A stretch of DNA of 64,000 bases from an uncultured Coriobacteriaceae bacterium (GTDB taxonomy: Bacteria; Actinomycetota; Coriobacteriia; Coriobacteriales; Atopobiaceae): positions 1 to 64,000 of the forward strand of contig CADBCS010000002.1 of the NCBI GenBank assembly GCA_902793195.1. Reading direction: 5' to 3'. Position 1 is the stretch's first letter, and each line of letters opens with the position of its first letter. Below are positions 18,416 through 28,010 of this stretch, piece by piece. The translations under genes were made by a program, and so were the position numbers. Below the pieces are notes generated by a model. The model had not been told where the DNA came from. It searched no databases and saw nothing but the letters and a program-made list of their open reading frames with translations.

Positions 18416-21154
18416 GTGATACTTTTGAAGACGTCAATGGCCATCCTTCGGAGAGACCTTCTTCGACTACTGCGCAATCCCATAGCGCTGGTGATCGCCT
18501 TGGGTGTATGCGTGGTCCCGTGCCTGTATGCGTGGATAAACATCGCAGGCAACTGGGATCCGTACCAAAACACGAGCGACATACGCGTGGCTGTGGTCAA
18601 CGAGGACGTCTCTACCGAGGTCATGGACATGGGCCAGCTCTGCGTGGGAGACATGCTGGTGGAAAAGCTCAAGGAGAACGACAAGATCGGCTGGCAGTTC
18701 GTGGGCGAGTCCGAGGCCATGGACAAGGTGCGCTCGGGCACCTACTACGCAGCCATCATCATTCCCAATGACTTTACCAAGAGCCTTACGGGCGTGCTCG
18801 AGGGGGATGTGAACAAGGCGCATCTCAAGTACTACGTAAACGAAAAGGTTAACGCCATCGCGCCCAAGGTCGCCGACACGGGCGCTACCACCATCGAGCA
18901 GCAGGTGGACGCGCAGTTCGTCGCCGTTGTGGGCGAGGTGATTGCCCAAAAGCTCGGAGGCATATCCAACAAGCTCATTGACAAGGCGCAAGGTGCCGTC
19001 GGAAGCGTCTCCGATGCGATTGGGGCAACGCGCACGACGCTGGAAAACGTGGATGGCAAGTTGGACGAGGTCGCATCGGGCCTTCAAAGCGCCAGCGAGG
19101 GCCTGAACGACGTGTCGAACAAGCTGAGCGATATGGAAGGAAGGGGATCGTCTGCCAGCGACGACCTCAACGACGCCATCGATGGCGTTGACGAGACGCG
19201 CAGGAATGCCCACGATCTCATTGGCAAGATCACCTCCGACCTGGGCAATGGCGCGTCTACCATAGCGTCGCTCTCATCTACGGCAAACTATGACATATCG
19301 TCATTGGCGGGAGACATCGCAGCCGCACGTTCCGAGGTCGATGCCGCCATAGGCGCGTTGGAGAAAGACCTCACCGACAACGAGGCGCTCAAGTCGAAGG
19401 TGCAAAGTACGCTCGACGTCGTGGTGAGCTACACGCCAAAGGAAGAGCAGACCAAGACGGTGTTGGCCGAACTCGAGAAGCAGCTGAATACCGAGCTGGA
19501 CTCCTTGGTGCAGATCACCGATACGGAGACGGCAAAGATCGACGAGCTGCGGGAGGCCGGGCAAAAGTTGGAAGACGCGGCCGACGAGGTGTCAAAGCTG
19601 TCGCAATCCATTAACGACAAGGTGAAGGCGACGATGGACGCACTCCGCAATGCCCAGACGGGCGCGGCGAGCGAGAGCCTGCTCCAGGTGAGCTCCGCGC
19701 TCGACACGTTCGTGCAGGTTGCGCAGGAGCTTAGCGACTCCTTGCGCTCCATCGACCCCATCATCGCGCAGGCGAGCTCAGTAAGTGCCGAGCTGGCAAA
19801 GACGCTCGACGAGTCCAAGGACGCCCTGGGAGGAACGCGCGACACGTTGGGCAACATCATGTCTGGCCTTGAGGCGCTGGAAAGGGAGCTCGCCACGCTG
19901 AGCGCCTCGGAGGAGTGGGAGCTGATCAAGAGCCTTTCCGCCACCAATCCCGAAGGCGTAAAGGACTTCCTCACCGCGCCCGTGCAGATCGATGAGAACC
20001 GTCTGTATCCCGTTAAGAACTACGCCAGCGGCGTCGCCCCGTTCTTTACGAGCCTTGCCCTGTGGGTTGGCGGCATCGCCCTCGTCGCCATCTTCAAGCT
20101 CGAGGTGGATCGCGAGGAGGTGGGCGCGATGCGACCCTGGCAGGCCTTCTTCGGTCGATGGGGACTCTTCGTGCTTTTGGGGATGCTGCAAGCCGTCGTG
20201 TGCTGCACGGGCAGCTTGATCATTGGCATCCAGTGCGACTATCCCCTGGCGTTCTACCTCTCGGCCATCGTGGCGTCCTTTGTGTTTATTACCATCATCT
20301 TCTCGCTGTCGGTGGCGTTCAAGCATCTGGGCAAGGCGCTCGCATTCACGCTCATAATCCTGCAGGTGCCTGGATCGTCGGGCATGTACCCCATAGAGAT
20401 GATGCCGCCGTTCTTCCAGTCAATCGGCCCATGGCTGCCCTTTACGTACTCGAACAACGCCATGCGTGAGGCGATTGCTGGCTTCTATGGCACGAACCTC
20501 GCCACGGACCTGCTCATGCTGCTGCTTTTCGTGGTTCCCTCGTTGCTCATTGGCGTTAGCGCGCGCAGCCACCTGGTAAACATAAATGCGCTCTTCGACC
20601 GTCGCCTGCGCGAGACCGACCATCTCATGGTGAGCGAACCCGTGGCCATAGAGGACGATCGCTTCCGACTGGCGACCGTGGTAAAGGCAATCAGGGCGCC
20701 ATGGGAGTATCGCGAGGTGTTTGAGGAGCGTAGCGCTCGGTTTGAGCATGCGTATCCAGCACTCGTCCGTTGGGGTGTCTTCGCGCTCTTTGCGGTGCCT
20801 GCCGCACTCTTCGTGCTCGCCCTGGTCACGGATGCAAAGCTTCCCATAATGGCCTGTCTGGTGGTGTTCCTCGTGGGGGTGTATGCATACCTCATAGTGG
20901 TGGAGTACTTCCACGACCGCATCGTGCGCAAGCGGGTGCTCACCGAGCTCTCGCCCGATGAGCTGGACGCGGTGCTGCAAACCACCCTGCGGGACGAGTT
21001 GCTGCCCTATGCCTCAATTGACAAGATGCTGGAGGTGCGAAGACAGCGTCATCGCAAAGGCCTGGGAGGCAGGGTACGACGACATGCGGCGGAGCGCGAG
21101 TGGAATCGTCGCATCAAAGACGCGGAAGTCTCGGAGGGAGGTGATGAGCAATGA
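18416..21154 (+). CDS. YhgE/Pip-domain membrane protein (first of pair)
   Basis: The 912-residue protein has the YhgE/Pip plan: one N-terminal membrane helix with the conserved NIAGNWDPYQNT motif, a long extracytoplasmic region (residues about 45-530) rich in coiled coil, and a C-terminal ABC-2-type block of membrane helices. An extra C-terminal cytoplasmic tail of about 170 residues follows. The family includes the phage infection protein Pip and YhgE proteins linked to type VII secretion. The start is uncertain: GTG 18416 opens the frame, TTG 18425 and ATG 18437 are alternatives, and none has a strong ribosome binding site. It overlaps the next, paralogous gene by four bases, so the two are probably produced together as a heteromer. 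Confidence 0.88.
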   Translation: MILLKTSMAILRRDLLRLLRNPIALVIALGVCVVPCLYAWINIAGNWDPYQNTSDIRVAVVNEDVSTEVMDMGQLCVGDMLVEKLKENDKIGWQFVGESEAMDKVRSGTYYAAIIIPNDFTKSLTGVLEGDVNKAHLKYYVNEKVNAIAPKVADTGATTIEQQVDAQFVAVVGEVIAQKLGGISNKLIDKAQGAVGSVSDAIGATRTTLENVDGKLDEVASGLQSASEGLNDVSNKLSDMEGRGSSASDDLNDAIDGVDETRRNAHDLIGKITSDLGNGASTIASLSSTANYDISSLAGDIAAARSEVDAAIGALEKDLTDNEALKSKVQSTLDVVVSYTPKEEQTKTVLAELEKQLNTELDSLVQITDTETAKIDELREAGQKLEDAADEVSKLSQSINDKVKATMDALRNAQTGAASESLLQVSSALDTFVQVAQELSDSLRSIDPIIAQASSVSAELAKTLDESKDALGGTRDTLGNIMSGLEALERELATLSASEEWELIKSLSATNPEGVKDFLTAPVQIDENRLYPVKNYASGVAPFFTSLALWVGGIALVAIFKLEVDREEVGAMRPWQAFFGRWGLFVLLGMLQAVVCCTGSLIIGIQCDYPLAFYLSAIVASFVFITIIFSLSVAFKHLGKALAFTLIILQVPGSSGMYPIEMMPPFFQSIGPWLPFTYSNNAMREAIAGFYGTNLATDLLMLLLFVVPSLLIGVSARSHLVNINALFDRRLRETDHLMVSEPVAIEDDRFRLATVVKAIRAPWEYREVFEERSARFEHAYPALVRWGVFALFAVPAALFVLALVTDAKLPIMACLVVFLVGVYAYLIVVEYFHDRIVRKRVLTELSPDELDAVLQTTLRDELLPYASIDKMLEVRRQRHRKGLGGRVRRHAAEREWNRRIKDAEVSEGGDEQ

Positions 21155-23376
21155 GTCGAATCTTCGCGATCATTCGTAGGGACTTTATGCACGTGCGCGG
21201 AAACGCCATAGCGCTGCTCGTGTGCATGGGGCTCATTGTCATTCCCTCGTTTTATGCGTGGTTCAACATCGCAGGCGGTTGGGATCCCTATGGCAACACA
21301 AGCCAGGTTAAGGTCGCGCTCGCAAACTCGGACGAGGGGGTGCGGGGCAGCATCATTCCCTTTAACGTGAACGTGGGCGAGCGCGTGGTCAACTCGCTGG
21401 CGGGCAGCACCAAGGTTGGATATGTGGTCACCAGCGAGAACGATGCCGTGGACGGCGTTCGTGCGGGTAAGTACTATGCCGCGGTCGTCATCCCCAAGAA
21501 CTTCTCGTCCAACCTGCTCAGCGTTCTCACCAAGAATCCCGCCCATCCCCAACTTGAGTACTACGTAAACGAGAAGCGCAACGCCATCGCCTCCATCGTT
21601 ACGGGCAAGGTGTCGGGATCTGTGCAAAACATGATCGACGAGGGCTTTACCGAGGCGGTGACCGAGGCGGCAACCGATCTCTTTGCCGAGGTGTCTCTCT
21701 TTGCCGATGACGACAGCGCGCTCGCGATGGGAGCAAGCCTTGGCAACGTGCTGGACCGCACGCTTGAATCCCTTAGGGGATCCGCTGGTAACATTCAGGC
21801 GTACGTGGGCGTCGTGGCCTCCCTGCGTAGCGTAACGGACTCCTCGTCTGCGCTCTTTGGCAACGACTCTGCGGCCCTCTCGGCATCCGACGCGCTTTCG
21901 CAGACGGCGGATGGCGTGCGTGAGTTCGACGGGGCGGTGGACCTGGCAAAGGACGGCGTGTCCAAAGCCGTCGATCGGGGCTCATCATCCGTCAAAGACG
22001 TTGAGGACGCCATCGAAGGTGCGTTTGATATGGCCGACGGTGAGGTGGACAAGCTCGTGGGGGCCCTGCAAAAGGCCAACGAGATCGCCGTCGATCGCCG
22101 AGACAAGCTGCGGGAGTTCCTCGACGTGCTCAACGACCTCAACGGCCAACTGGTGGACCTTAAGCAGGAGCTGGACGTTGGAAGCGTGGACATAGAGGTG
22201 GTCTACACGCTCGATAACGACATCTCCGACCTCATTTCTCGCACCAGCAATGCCATCTCGTACATGGATGACCTCATTGCGACCGTAGAAAAGAGCATCG
22301 ACGACATTCAAACGTCCAAGACCGACGCCCAGTCCGCTCGCGAGGAGATCGACGCCATGGTCACCAAGGCGCGTGCGGCCGTAGATGCCGCGCGCGGGAG
22401 CTACCAGAACAACTTTAGCGTCTCGCTGGATGACGTTGCCGGCGTTATTGACGACGCGGCCTCGAGGGCAGACGAGATCTCGGGTTCCCTTGCGGGCAAG
22501 GTCGAGAAGGTACGTTCGCTTATTGGAGACGCATCGACGGGCCTCCAAAATCTCGAGAACACGCTTTCGGATGCCGCAACCAAACTTACCGATGCGGCCG
22601 ACAAGTTGGAGAATGTGCGCGAGAAGCTGTCGAAAGCAATGGCGTCGGGAGATGTCCAGCTCATTCGCACGGTTATGGGCAGCGACGCATCGTCGCTCGT
22701 GAGCTTTATTTCGGCTCCGGTGGAGCTTGACCGCGAACCGATATTTCCCGTGCAAAACAACGGGTCGGCCATGACGCCGTACTACACCACCATGGCCCTG
22801 TGGGTGGGCGGCACGCTTATGGGCGTGCTGATGTATGTGGGTCTGTCCAAACGGGCTCTCGCAGAGACGGGTGCCCGCCCGCGCCATGCCTACTTTGGAC
22901 GTCTGGCGTTCTTCTTGGCCATCGGCGCCTGCCAGTCCACGCTCCTCATACTGGGCGACCTGTACTTCCTGGGCGTCCAGTGCGTCAATCCACCGCTCTT
23001 CTTCCTCACGTGCTGGCTGGCCTCCACGGTGTTCATCAACATCATCTATTCGCTTGCCACGTCGTTTGGCGACGTGGGCAAGGCGATTGCCGTGTTCATA
23101 ATGGTGTTGCAGGTGGCGGGCTCCGGCGGGACCTTCCCCGTGGAGATGCTGCCCAAGCTGTTCCAGCTCGCCTATCCGTTCCTGCCCTTCGTTCACTCCG
23201 AGAACGCCATGCGTGCGGCCATGTTTGGCGTAAACGGAAACGACTGGCTCATGGAGATGGGCCTGCTCGCGGCGTTTATCGTCCCCGCCCTTCTGTTGGG
23301 CCTGTTGCTGAGCAAGCCGTTCGTTCCCGTAAACGAGTGGATAGAGGAGAAGATGGAGCAGACCAAGCTGATGTAG
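21151..23376 (+). CDS. YhgE/Pip-domain membrane protein (second of pair)
   Basis: ATG 21151 has GGAGGTGA upstream inside the preceding gene. The 741-residue product repeats the architecture of its neighbour: an N-terminal helix with NIAGGWDPYGNT, a long helical extracytoplasmic part, and five or six C-terminal membrane helices (from TTMALWVGGTLMGVLMYV), without the long cytoplasmic tail. Pairs of such proteins are typical in Coriobacteriia and Firmicutes and resemble ABC-2 exporters lacking an own ATPase. Role unproven: phage receptor, envelope integrity or secretion. Confidence 0.88.
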   Translation: MSRIFAIIRRDFMHVRGNAIALLVCMGLIVIPSFYAWFNIAGGWDPYGNTSQVKVALANSDEGVRGSIIPFNVNVGERVVNSLAGSTKVGYVVTSENDAVDGVRAGKYYAAVVIPKNFSSNLLSVLTKNPAHPQLEYYVNEKRNAIASIVTGKVSGSVQNMIDEGFTEAVTEAATDLFAEVSLFADDDSALAMGASLGNVLDRTLESLRGSAGNIQAYVGVVASLRSVTDSSSALFGNDSAALSASDALSQTADGVREFDGAVDLAKDGVSKAVDRGSSSVKDVEDAIEGAFDMADGEVDKLVGALQKANEIAVDRRDKLREFLDVLNDLNGQLVDLKQELDVGSVDIEVVYTLDNDISDLISRTSNAISYMDDLIATVEKSIDDIQTSKTDAQSAREEIDAMVTKARAAVDAARGSYQNNFSVSLDDVAGVIDDAASRADEISGSLAGKVEKVRSLIGDASTGLQNLENTLSDAATKLTDAADKLENVREKLSKAMASGDVQLIRTVMGSDASSLVSFISAPVELDREPIFPVQNNGSAMTPYYTTMALWVGGTLMGVLMYVGLSKRALAETGARPRHAYFGRLAFFLAIGACQSTLLILGDLYFLGVQCVNPPLFFLTCWLASTVFINIIYSLATSFGDVGKAIAVFIMVLQVAGSGGTFPVEMLPKLFQLAYPFLPFVHSENAMRAAMFGVNGNDWLMEMGLLAAFIVPALLLGLLLSKPFVPVNEWIEEKMEQTKLM

Positions 23377-23425
23377 CGGCGCAAGGCGGACCGAGGGGAT
23401 GGGCGGCACGTGCGTTTTGGTGCGG

Positions 23426-23454
23426 TTGACCTGCGTGGTGGTCTACAATACAAG
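23426..23454 (+). promoter_or_regulatory. Candidate sigma-A-type promoter for the HAD lipoprotein gene
   Basis: TTGACC (23426-23431) and TACAAG (23449-23454) are separated by 17 bases, about 80 bases before the HAD gene start. The -35 is close to consensus and the -10 is weak. Confidence 0.35.
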
Positions 23455-23534
23455 TGTCTCTTGTCGCCTGCGAGGTTCGGACGTATCTCGCATGCGATGG
23501 CTGATGACATGTTGCCAGTAGATTGGAGATGGTC

Positions 23535-24686
23535 ATGCGCAGTGCCACCCGCCCCTTCCCGAAGCGTCTCGCAATGCAGTGGATCCTTGCCCTGAATGCC
23601 TTGGTGCTGGCCTTGGTGCTGGCAGGGTGTGCCGCAAACGCCCCCGCCTCGGTAGATGCCGCAAAGGAGGACGCGACGCAGACGAGCGCCCAGGCGATTG
23701 ACAATCCCGAGGCGGGCGCCACCAAGGCGTCGTTCGCCTCGTGGTCGAAGGACAGCGCGTCGCTGCAAAAGCTGGTGGAATACGTAGAGGCCGCAACCAC
23801 CGAGGGCGGAAAGGGCTACGTTCCTCCCGAGGACCGCATCGCCGTCTTCGACCTCGACGGAACGCTCATGTGCGAGACATATCCCTGGTGCTTCGAGTAC
23901 ATGGTCTTTGCCGACTACGCGCTCAACAACCCCAACTACAAGGCCCCGGACGACGTTGCCGCGGTGGCTCGGGAGATACTGGACTCCGCTTGGGGCGAGA
24001 AGCCAAAGGACATGAGCACGCGCCAGGCGCGGGCAGCGGCGATCGCCTACAAGGGACTCACGCCGGCCGAGCTCGAGGCGTATGTCGAGGGCTTTAAGGG
24101 CTCGGCCGCCGAGGGCTTCTCGGGGATGACTCGTGGCCAGGCCTGGTATAGGCCCATGCTGGAGGTCGTGTCGTATCTGCAGGACAACGGCTTCGACGTG
24201 TACGTTGTTACCGCAACCGAGCGCAACATCGTGCGCGCCATCGTGGCGGGCACCCTCGACGTGGACCCCTCGCACGTAATTGGCACCGAGTATGGCTACA
24301 CCGCCACGGGCCAGGGCGAGGAGGCCGACGACAAATACACCTTCCAGCAGGGTGACGAAGTGGTGTTCGACGGCAGCTACGAGGGCGAGAACGCCAAGAC
24401 GTGCAAGGTGGATGCCATCGTGCGCGAAATCGGCAAGCAACCGGTACTCGCCTTTGGCAACAGCTCGGGCGACGTCTCCATGCTCACCTACACGCTCTCC
24501 GGCAACGCGTACCCAAGCGCCGGGTTTATGGTGCTGGCCGACGACACCGACCGCGAGTACGGCGATGCGGAAGAGGCGGCCGAAGACCGCGCGTCGTGGG
24601 AGAAGCTCGGCTTTACGATATTCTCCATGCGAGACGACTTTGCCACCATCTATGGCGATGGGGTTGCAAAGGCGCCGGTGAAATAG
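23535..24686 (+). CDS. HAD-superfamily phosphatase lipoprotein
   Basis: ATG 23535 is chosen because GGAG lies six bases ahead. The 383-residue product has a signal peptide with lipobox LVLAGC (cysteine about residue 32), a linker, then an HAD phosphatase core. Motif I is FDLDGTL near residue 105, motif II the threonine in YVVTATERN, and motif IV is AFGNSSGDVSML. The cap is helical. It is predicted to be a surface-anchored acid phosphatase acting on extracellular phosphoesters. It stands alone, between the YhgE pair and luxS. Confidence 0.85.
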   Translation: MRSATRPFPKRLAMQWILALNALVLALVLAGCAANAPASVDAAKEDATQTSAQAIDNPEAGATKASFASWSKDSASLQKLVEYVEAATTEGGKGYVPPEDRIAVFDLDGTLMCETYPWCFEYMVFADYALNNPNYKAPDDVAAVAREILDSAWGEKPKDMSTRQARAAAIAYKGLTPAELEAYVEGFKGSAAEGFSGMTRGQAWYRPMLEVVSYLQDNGFDVYVVTATERNIVRAIVAGTLDVDPSHVIGTEYGYTATGQGEEADDKYTFQQGDEVVFDGSYEGENAKTCKVDAIVREIGKQPVLAFGNSSGDVSMLTYTLSGNAYPSAGFMVLADDTDREYGDAEEAAEDRASWEKLGFTIFSMRDDFATIYGDGVAKAPVK

Positions 24687-24759
24687 GCCGCTGCGCCGCA
24701 GGCGCATTGCGTATGATATAGGGCCACTTAGTCCCAATGCCTCAAGAGGGGAGTATGGC

Positions 24760-25284
24760 ATGGACCTGATTCCAAGCTTTGCCGTCGACCACACGCAAAT
24801 CGTTCCCGGCATCTACGAGAGCCGCGTGGACACCATGGGCGACGAGGTCGTTACCACCTTCGACGTGCGCCTCAAGGAGCCGAACAAGGAGCCGGCAATC
24901 GCTCCGGCTGCCATGCACACCATGGAGCACGTTGTGGCCACGTATCTGAGGAACCATCCCGTATGGAAGGACAAGCTCGTCTACTGGGGGCCGATGGGTT
25001 GCCTCACGGGCTTCTACATGATCGTGAAGGGTCGCCCCGCCGCATTGGAGATGTATCCGATCCTCTTGGAGTCCTTTCGGCATATGAGTACGTTTGAGGA
25101 CGAGGTGCCCGGCGCGACGCCGCAAAACTGCGGCAACTACCTCATGCACGACCTTCCCATGGCAAGGTGGGAGGCAAGGAGGTACGTGGAGTACCTCGAG
25201 CGTGCCGACAAGGACCTCATCTTTGCGTACCCGCAAACGGAGCGGTTGCAGCTCGACGATGGCCAGGAGTTCTTTGACTCGTAG
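24760..25284 (+). CDS. luxS: S-ribosylhomocysteine lyase LuxS
   Basis: The 174-residue protein has all LuxS hallmarks. The HTMEH motif (H53, E56, H57) supplies two metal ligands and the general base. C81 in GPMGCLTG is the catalytic cysteine, and C124 in PQNCGNYLMHDL is the third metal ligand. The enzyme cleaves S-ribosylhomocysteine to homocysteine and DPD, the precursor of autoinducer-2, in the activated methyl cycle. ATG 24760 has GAGGGGAGT upstream. No pfs (SAH nucleosidase) gene is adjacent. It is monocistronic as far as can be seen. Confidence 0.97.
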   Translation: MDLIPSFAVDHTQIVPGIYESRVDTMGDEVVTTFDVRLKEPNKEPAIAPAAMHTMEHVVATYLRNHPVWKDKLVYWGPMGCLTGFYMIVKGRPAALEMYPILLESFRHMSTFEDEVPGATPQNCGNYLMHDLPMARWEARRYVEYLERADKDLIFAYPQTERLQLDDGQEFFDS

Positions 25285-25449
25285 CGGCTGGTGCCTGGGT
25301 GCGACCCTGGAGGAGACCCTGCAGTGTCCCGCCGCCTACTGGTATTGCGTAGCGAAGAGGCGTTGCTTCGGCATCTGCGTAGCACCGAGGTGTGATACAG
25401 TCTTTTGCGGCGCATTCGCCCATAGAGTCGTTCGAAAGGAACGTGGCAT

Positions 25450-26253
25450 ATGCTCTTTCCCCTTGGAAGCCTACTGATTCTCCTGCTCCTGATCGTGGGG
25501 GTATGGAACCTCGTCGAGCGGTATAGGAACACTCACGCCGATAGAATCGATGCGCGCAAACGACACAAGGCCGAGCGTAGGCAAAGGCGTGAGGGGTTCT
25601 TGGACGGCCTCAAGATCACGTGGTACCAGATTGTCGTGATCTTTGCGCTTGGCAGCGTGGCTGGCCTCATCCTCGAAGAGGTGTGGATGTTCGTGACTGC
25701 AGGCCTCACCGAGAAGCGCTACGGACTCGTGTGGGGACCCTTTAGTCCCCTATATGGCGTGGGCGCCACGCTCCTTACGATACTGTGCTTCGCCCTGCGC
25801 AAGCGCAGGGCCCCGTGGTGGCTGATATACATCGTTGGCATGGTTGTGGGCGGCCTTCTGGAGCAGCTGACCGGATGGGGCATGGAGACCCTCATGGGCG
25901 CGACGAGCTGGGACTACACCAACGTACCTGGCTGCATTACCAAGTGGGTCGCCTGGCCGTTCCTCTTCTTTTGGGGCGCTCTTGGCCTTGCGTGGGCGAA
26001 GCTCGTGATGCCCGAGTTGCTCTATCGCGTTGGTGCTCCCACGCGCAGGCGCCAGGTCGTGTTCGTGTCGCTTCTGGCCGTCTACCTAGCGTTCGACATT
26101 ATCATGACGCTCGCGTGCTTTGGCCGCGTGGGCGCTCGCGAGCGCGGCATCCCGCCCAGAGGTCCTTTTGAGGAGTGGGTGGACACTCACTACAGCGACG
26201 AGTTTGTTGCCAACCGGTTCCAAAACATGATGTTCGAGGACACGGGAGCGTAG
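25450..26253 (+). CDS. Putative ABC-transporter permease family (DUF1113-like) membrane protein
   Basis: The 267-residue protein has one N-terminal helix, a basic cytoplasmic segment, then four to five membrane helices. The conserved core (ITWYQIVVIFALGSVAGLI, YGLVWGPFSPLYGVGATLLT, and SWDYTNVPGCI) matches the small membrane family annotated as putative ABC-transporter type IV permease. No ATPase gene is next to it, and the transport label for this family is unproven. Upstream GAAAGGAACGTG serves as ribosome binding site. It converges on the YaiI gene across a strong hairpin. Confidence 0.8.
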   Translation: MLFPLGSLLILLLLIVGVWNLVERYRNTHADRIDARKRHKAERRQRREGFLDGLKITWYQIVVIFALGSVAGLILEEVWMFVTAGLTEKRYGLVWGPFSPLYGVGATLLTILCFALRKRRAPWWLIYIVGMVVGGLLEQLTGWGMETLMGATSWDYTNVPGCITKWVAWPFLFFWGALGLAWAKLVMPELLYRVGAPTRRRQVVFVSLLAVYLAFDIIMTLACFGRVGARERGIPPRGPFEEWVDTHYSDEFVANRFQNMMFEDTGA

Positions 26254-26258
26254 CTGGG

Positions 26259-26323
26259 TGACACATTGGGGATGCTCCCCGCCATGGCAAAGTGCCGCGG
26301 CGGGGAGCATCCCCAATGTGTCA
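26259..26323. terminator. Perfect 25-bp hairpin between convergent genes
   Basis: The arms at 26259-26283 and 26299-26323 are exactly complementary (TGACACATTGGGGATGCTCC and so on) around a 15-base loop. It overlaps the stop codon of the YaiI-like gene and follows the permease gene by six bases, so it likely acts as a bidirectional terminator. There is no T-run. Confidence 0.75.
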
Positions 26324-26812
26324 CTGACGTTTGAGCAGCTGGTCCAGATTGCGCACGAAGCGCTCCCGGTCCCCTGGCTCGAAGGCGGCGTGCTTGCTTA
26401 CGCGCGGCTTGCCGCGGCGTCGCTTTGAGCGAAGCTCCTGCTTGGTAGCGTGCCGCACGAGAAGGAGCGCGTCGATGGTTCGCTGGTCGTACACGTGGCC
26501 GCGGGGGTCAATCGCGGCACAGCCTCGTCCCAGGGCCATGGATGCCAGGCCAAAGTCCTGGGTCACGACGACGTCGCCGGACTCCAGCTCGCATACGATG
26601 GCAAAGTCCGCGGCATCGGCTCCCTGCCCAACCTGCAGGAGGCGTACCCAGAAACCCGCGGTTGGCTCGGTGGGATCGTCCGGGCGCACGTGCTTTGCGA
26701 GATTGTGTCCCGAGTCGCCGGCAATCACACAGGGCAGATGCGCCCTGCGCGCACAGGCAATCGCCTCGCGCGTAACGGGACAAGCGTCGGCATCAACATA
26801 CAGCGTGGGCAT
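26321..26812 (-). CDS. YaiI/YqxD (UPF0178, DUF188) family protein
   Basis: ATG 26812 begins MPTLYVDADACPV, the conserved start of the family, with AGAGGAGG upstream; a longer frame upstream lacks support. The 163-residue product has the PIN-like NYN-type signature: DADACPV, AGDSGHN, GDVVVTQDFGLASMAL with conserved aspartates, and YDQRTID. UPF0178 proteins are predicted metal-dependent nucleases of unknown substrate. The C-terminal KRRRGKPR stretch is basic and could contact nucleic acid. It is a single gene. Confidence 0.92.
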   Translation of the reverse strand: MPTLYVDADACPVTREAIACARRAHLPCVIAGDSGHNLAKHVRPDDPTEPTAGFWVRLLQVGQGADAADFAIVCELESGDVVVTQDFGLASMALGRGCAAIDPRGHVYDQRTIDALLLVRHATKQELRSKRRRGKPRVSKHAAFEPGDRERFVRNLDQLLKRQ

Positions 26813-27107
26813 ACCGCTGTGCCTCCTCTGCTCTTTGCTTCGCATTTGGGACAAGTCGTGGTCCTCCTCGTCTACCAATTGGCGCTATGCGTCGTAACTG
26901 TCTCAAAGATTATTCCCTCGCGGATGGTCTGCTCTCGATTGTGGACCTAACAAAGTGCCAAAAAAGCCATAATCGGCCTTCGGTCTTTACTTTGTCAGGT
27001 CGCAGGAAAGCCCGGTCTCCTCATCCCCGTACGCACATCCTCTCATGCTATGGTAGATGAGGCGGGGTTCTCTTGCGTACGGGCCACTTGGAACGGAGGG
27101 TGCTGCC

Positions 27108-27941
27108 ATGATTCGACTGGCGCTTTCGGACATCGACTCCACGCTCATTCCCTATGGGCGCAGTGCCGCCTCGCCTGCGGCCGTCGCCGGCCTGCTGGCG
27201 GCAAACCGTGCGGGCATTCTTGCCGGGCCGGTTACCGGTCGTACGACGGGCAGGATGAGGAAGATGTTTGGCGATGCGACGGAGTGCTGGGATACCGGGG
27301 TGCTGGTAAACGGACAGGTCGTGCGCCTTAGGGGCAAGACCATCCTGCGCGAGGTCCCTCCCATCTCGGCGCTCGAGGAGGTCGCGCGCGTCGTGCGCGA
27401 GGTGGGTGGAGAGGGGTGCGCCCTTACCGTGTACGATGACGAGGTGGACGGCCACGACATCTGCGTGGGCATAACGGCCCACGAGATGGAGCGCTATCCC
27501 AGGCAGTTTGGGCAGTTCGACTATTGCGCGTCGCACGTGCCGGAGGGTGTCTACCTCAAGACGAACGTCCATGCCGCGCTCGATCGCCCCGATGCCATTC
27601 GACTGCGCGATGCGCTGAGGGAACGCGTGCCCGAGCTGTCGTTTGTCTTTCCGTTTCCCGCGTCCTCAACCATCGACATCACTCCCGCAGGTGTCACCAA
27701 GCTCACGGGACTCAACCTGCTCATTGACACGTTGGGCATAGGGTTGGATGAGGTGTGCGTGTTTGGCGACGGCGAGAACGACCTCTCGGTTATCAATGCC
27801 GTACCCAACAGCGTTGCCGTGGCAAATGCGGACCCCGAGGTTGTGCGCGCTGCCCGCTGGCACATTGGAGCCGACGTGGACGATGCCGTGGCACATGTGC
27901 TCATGGCCCTAGCGCGGGGCGAATGGCCGTTCGTGGCGTAG
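27108..27941 (+). CDS. Cof-type HAD hydrolase
   Basis: ATG 27108 follows GGAGGGTGC. The 277-residue product has the Cof/type IIB HAD layout: motif I LSDIDSTL with two aspartates, motif II GPVTGRTTG, a C2B cap in the middle, the lysine in GVTKLTGL, and motif IV VFGDGENDLSVI. A serine replaces the common glycine in DxDGT/S (DIDST), which is tolerated. Members are sugar-phosphate or flavin/PLP phosphatases. It is followed at once by GGACCGTCCC palindromes. Confidence 0.9.
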   Translation: MIRLALSDIDSTLIPYGRSAASPAAVAGLLAANRAGILAGPVTGRTTGRMRKMFGDATECWDTGVLVNGQVVRLRGKTILREVPPISALEEVARVVREVGGEGCALTVYDDEVDGHDICVGITAHEMERYPRQFGQFDYCASHVPEGVYLKTNVHAALDRPDAIRLRDALRERVPELSFVFPFPASSTIDITPAGVTKLTGLNLLIDTLGIGLDEVCVFGDGENDLSVINAVPNSVAVANADPEVVRAARWHIGADVDDAVAHVLMALARGEWPFVA

Positions 27942-27947
27942 ACTCGC

Positions 27948-28005
27948 CCGGAAGGGACCGTCCCCTCCGGTGCAGTCGCCGTCCGGAAGGGACCGTCCCC
28001 GACGG
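27948..28005. repeat. Two GGGACCGTCCC palindromes between convergent genes
   Basis: The first (27948-27970) is CCGGAAGGGAC-C-GTCCCCTCCGG, 11-bp arms with one mismatch. The second (about 27979-28005) is a looser copy. The same core recurs at about 37053-37075, 58815-58851 and 63882-63904. Here they probably serve as a terminator for both neighbouring genes. Confidence 0.8.
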
Positions 28006-28010
28006 TAGAG

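Noticed and set aside
21985..23409. 474-residue minus-strand open frame opposite the second YhgE/Pip gene
   Set aside because: An antisense shadow caused by high GC in third codon positions, with no start signal or family pattern.
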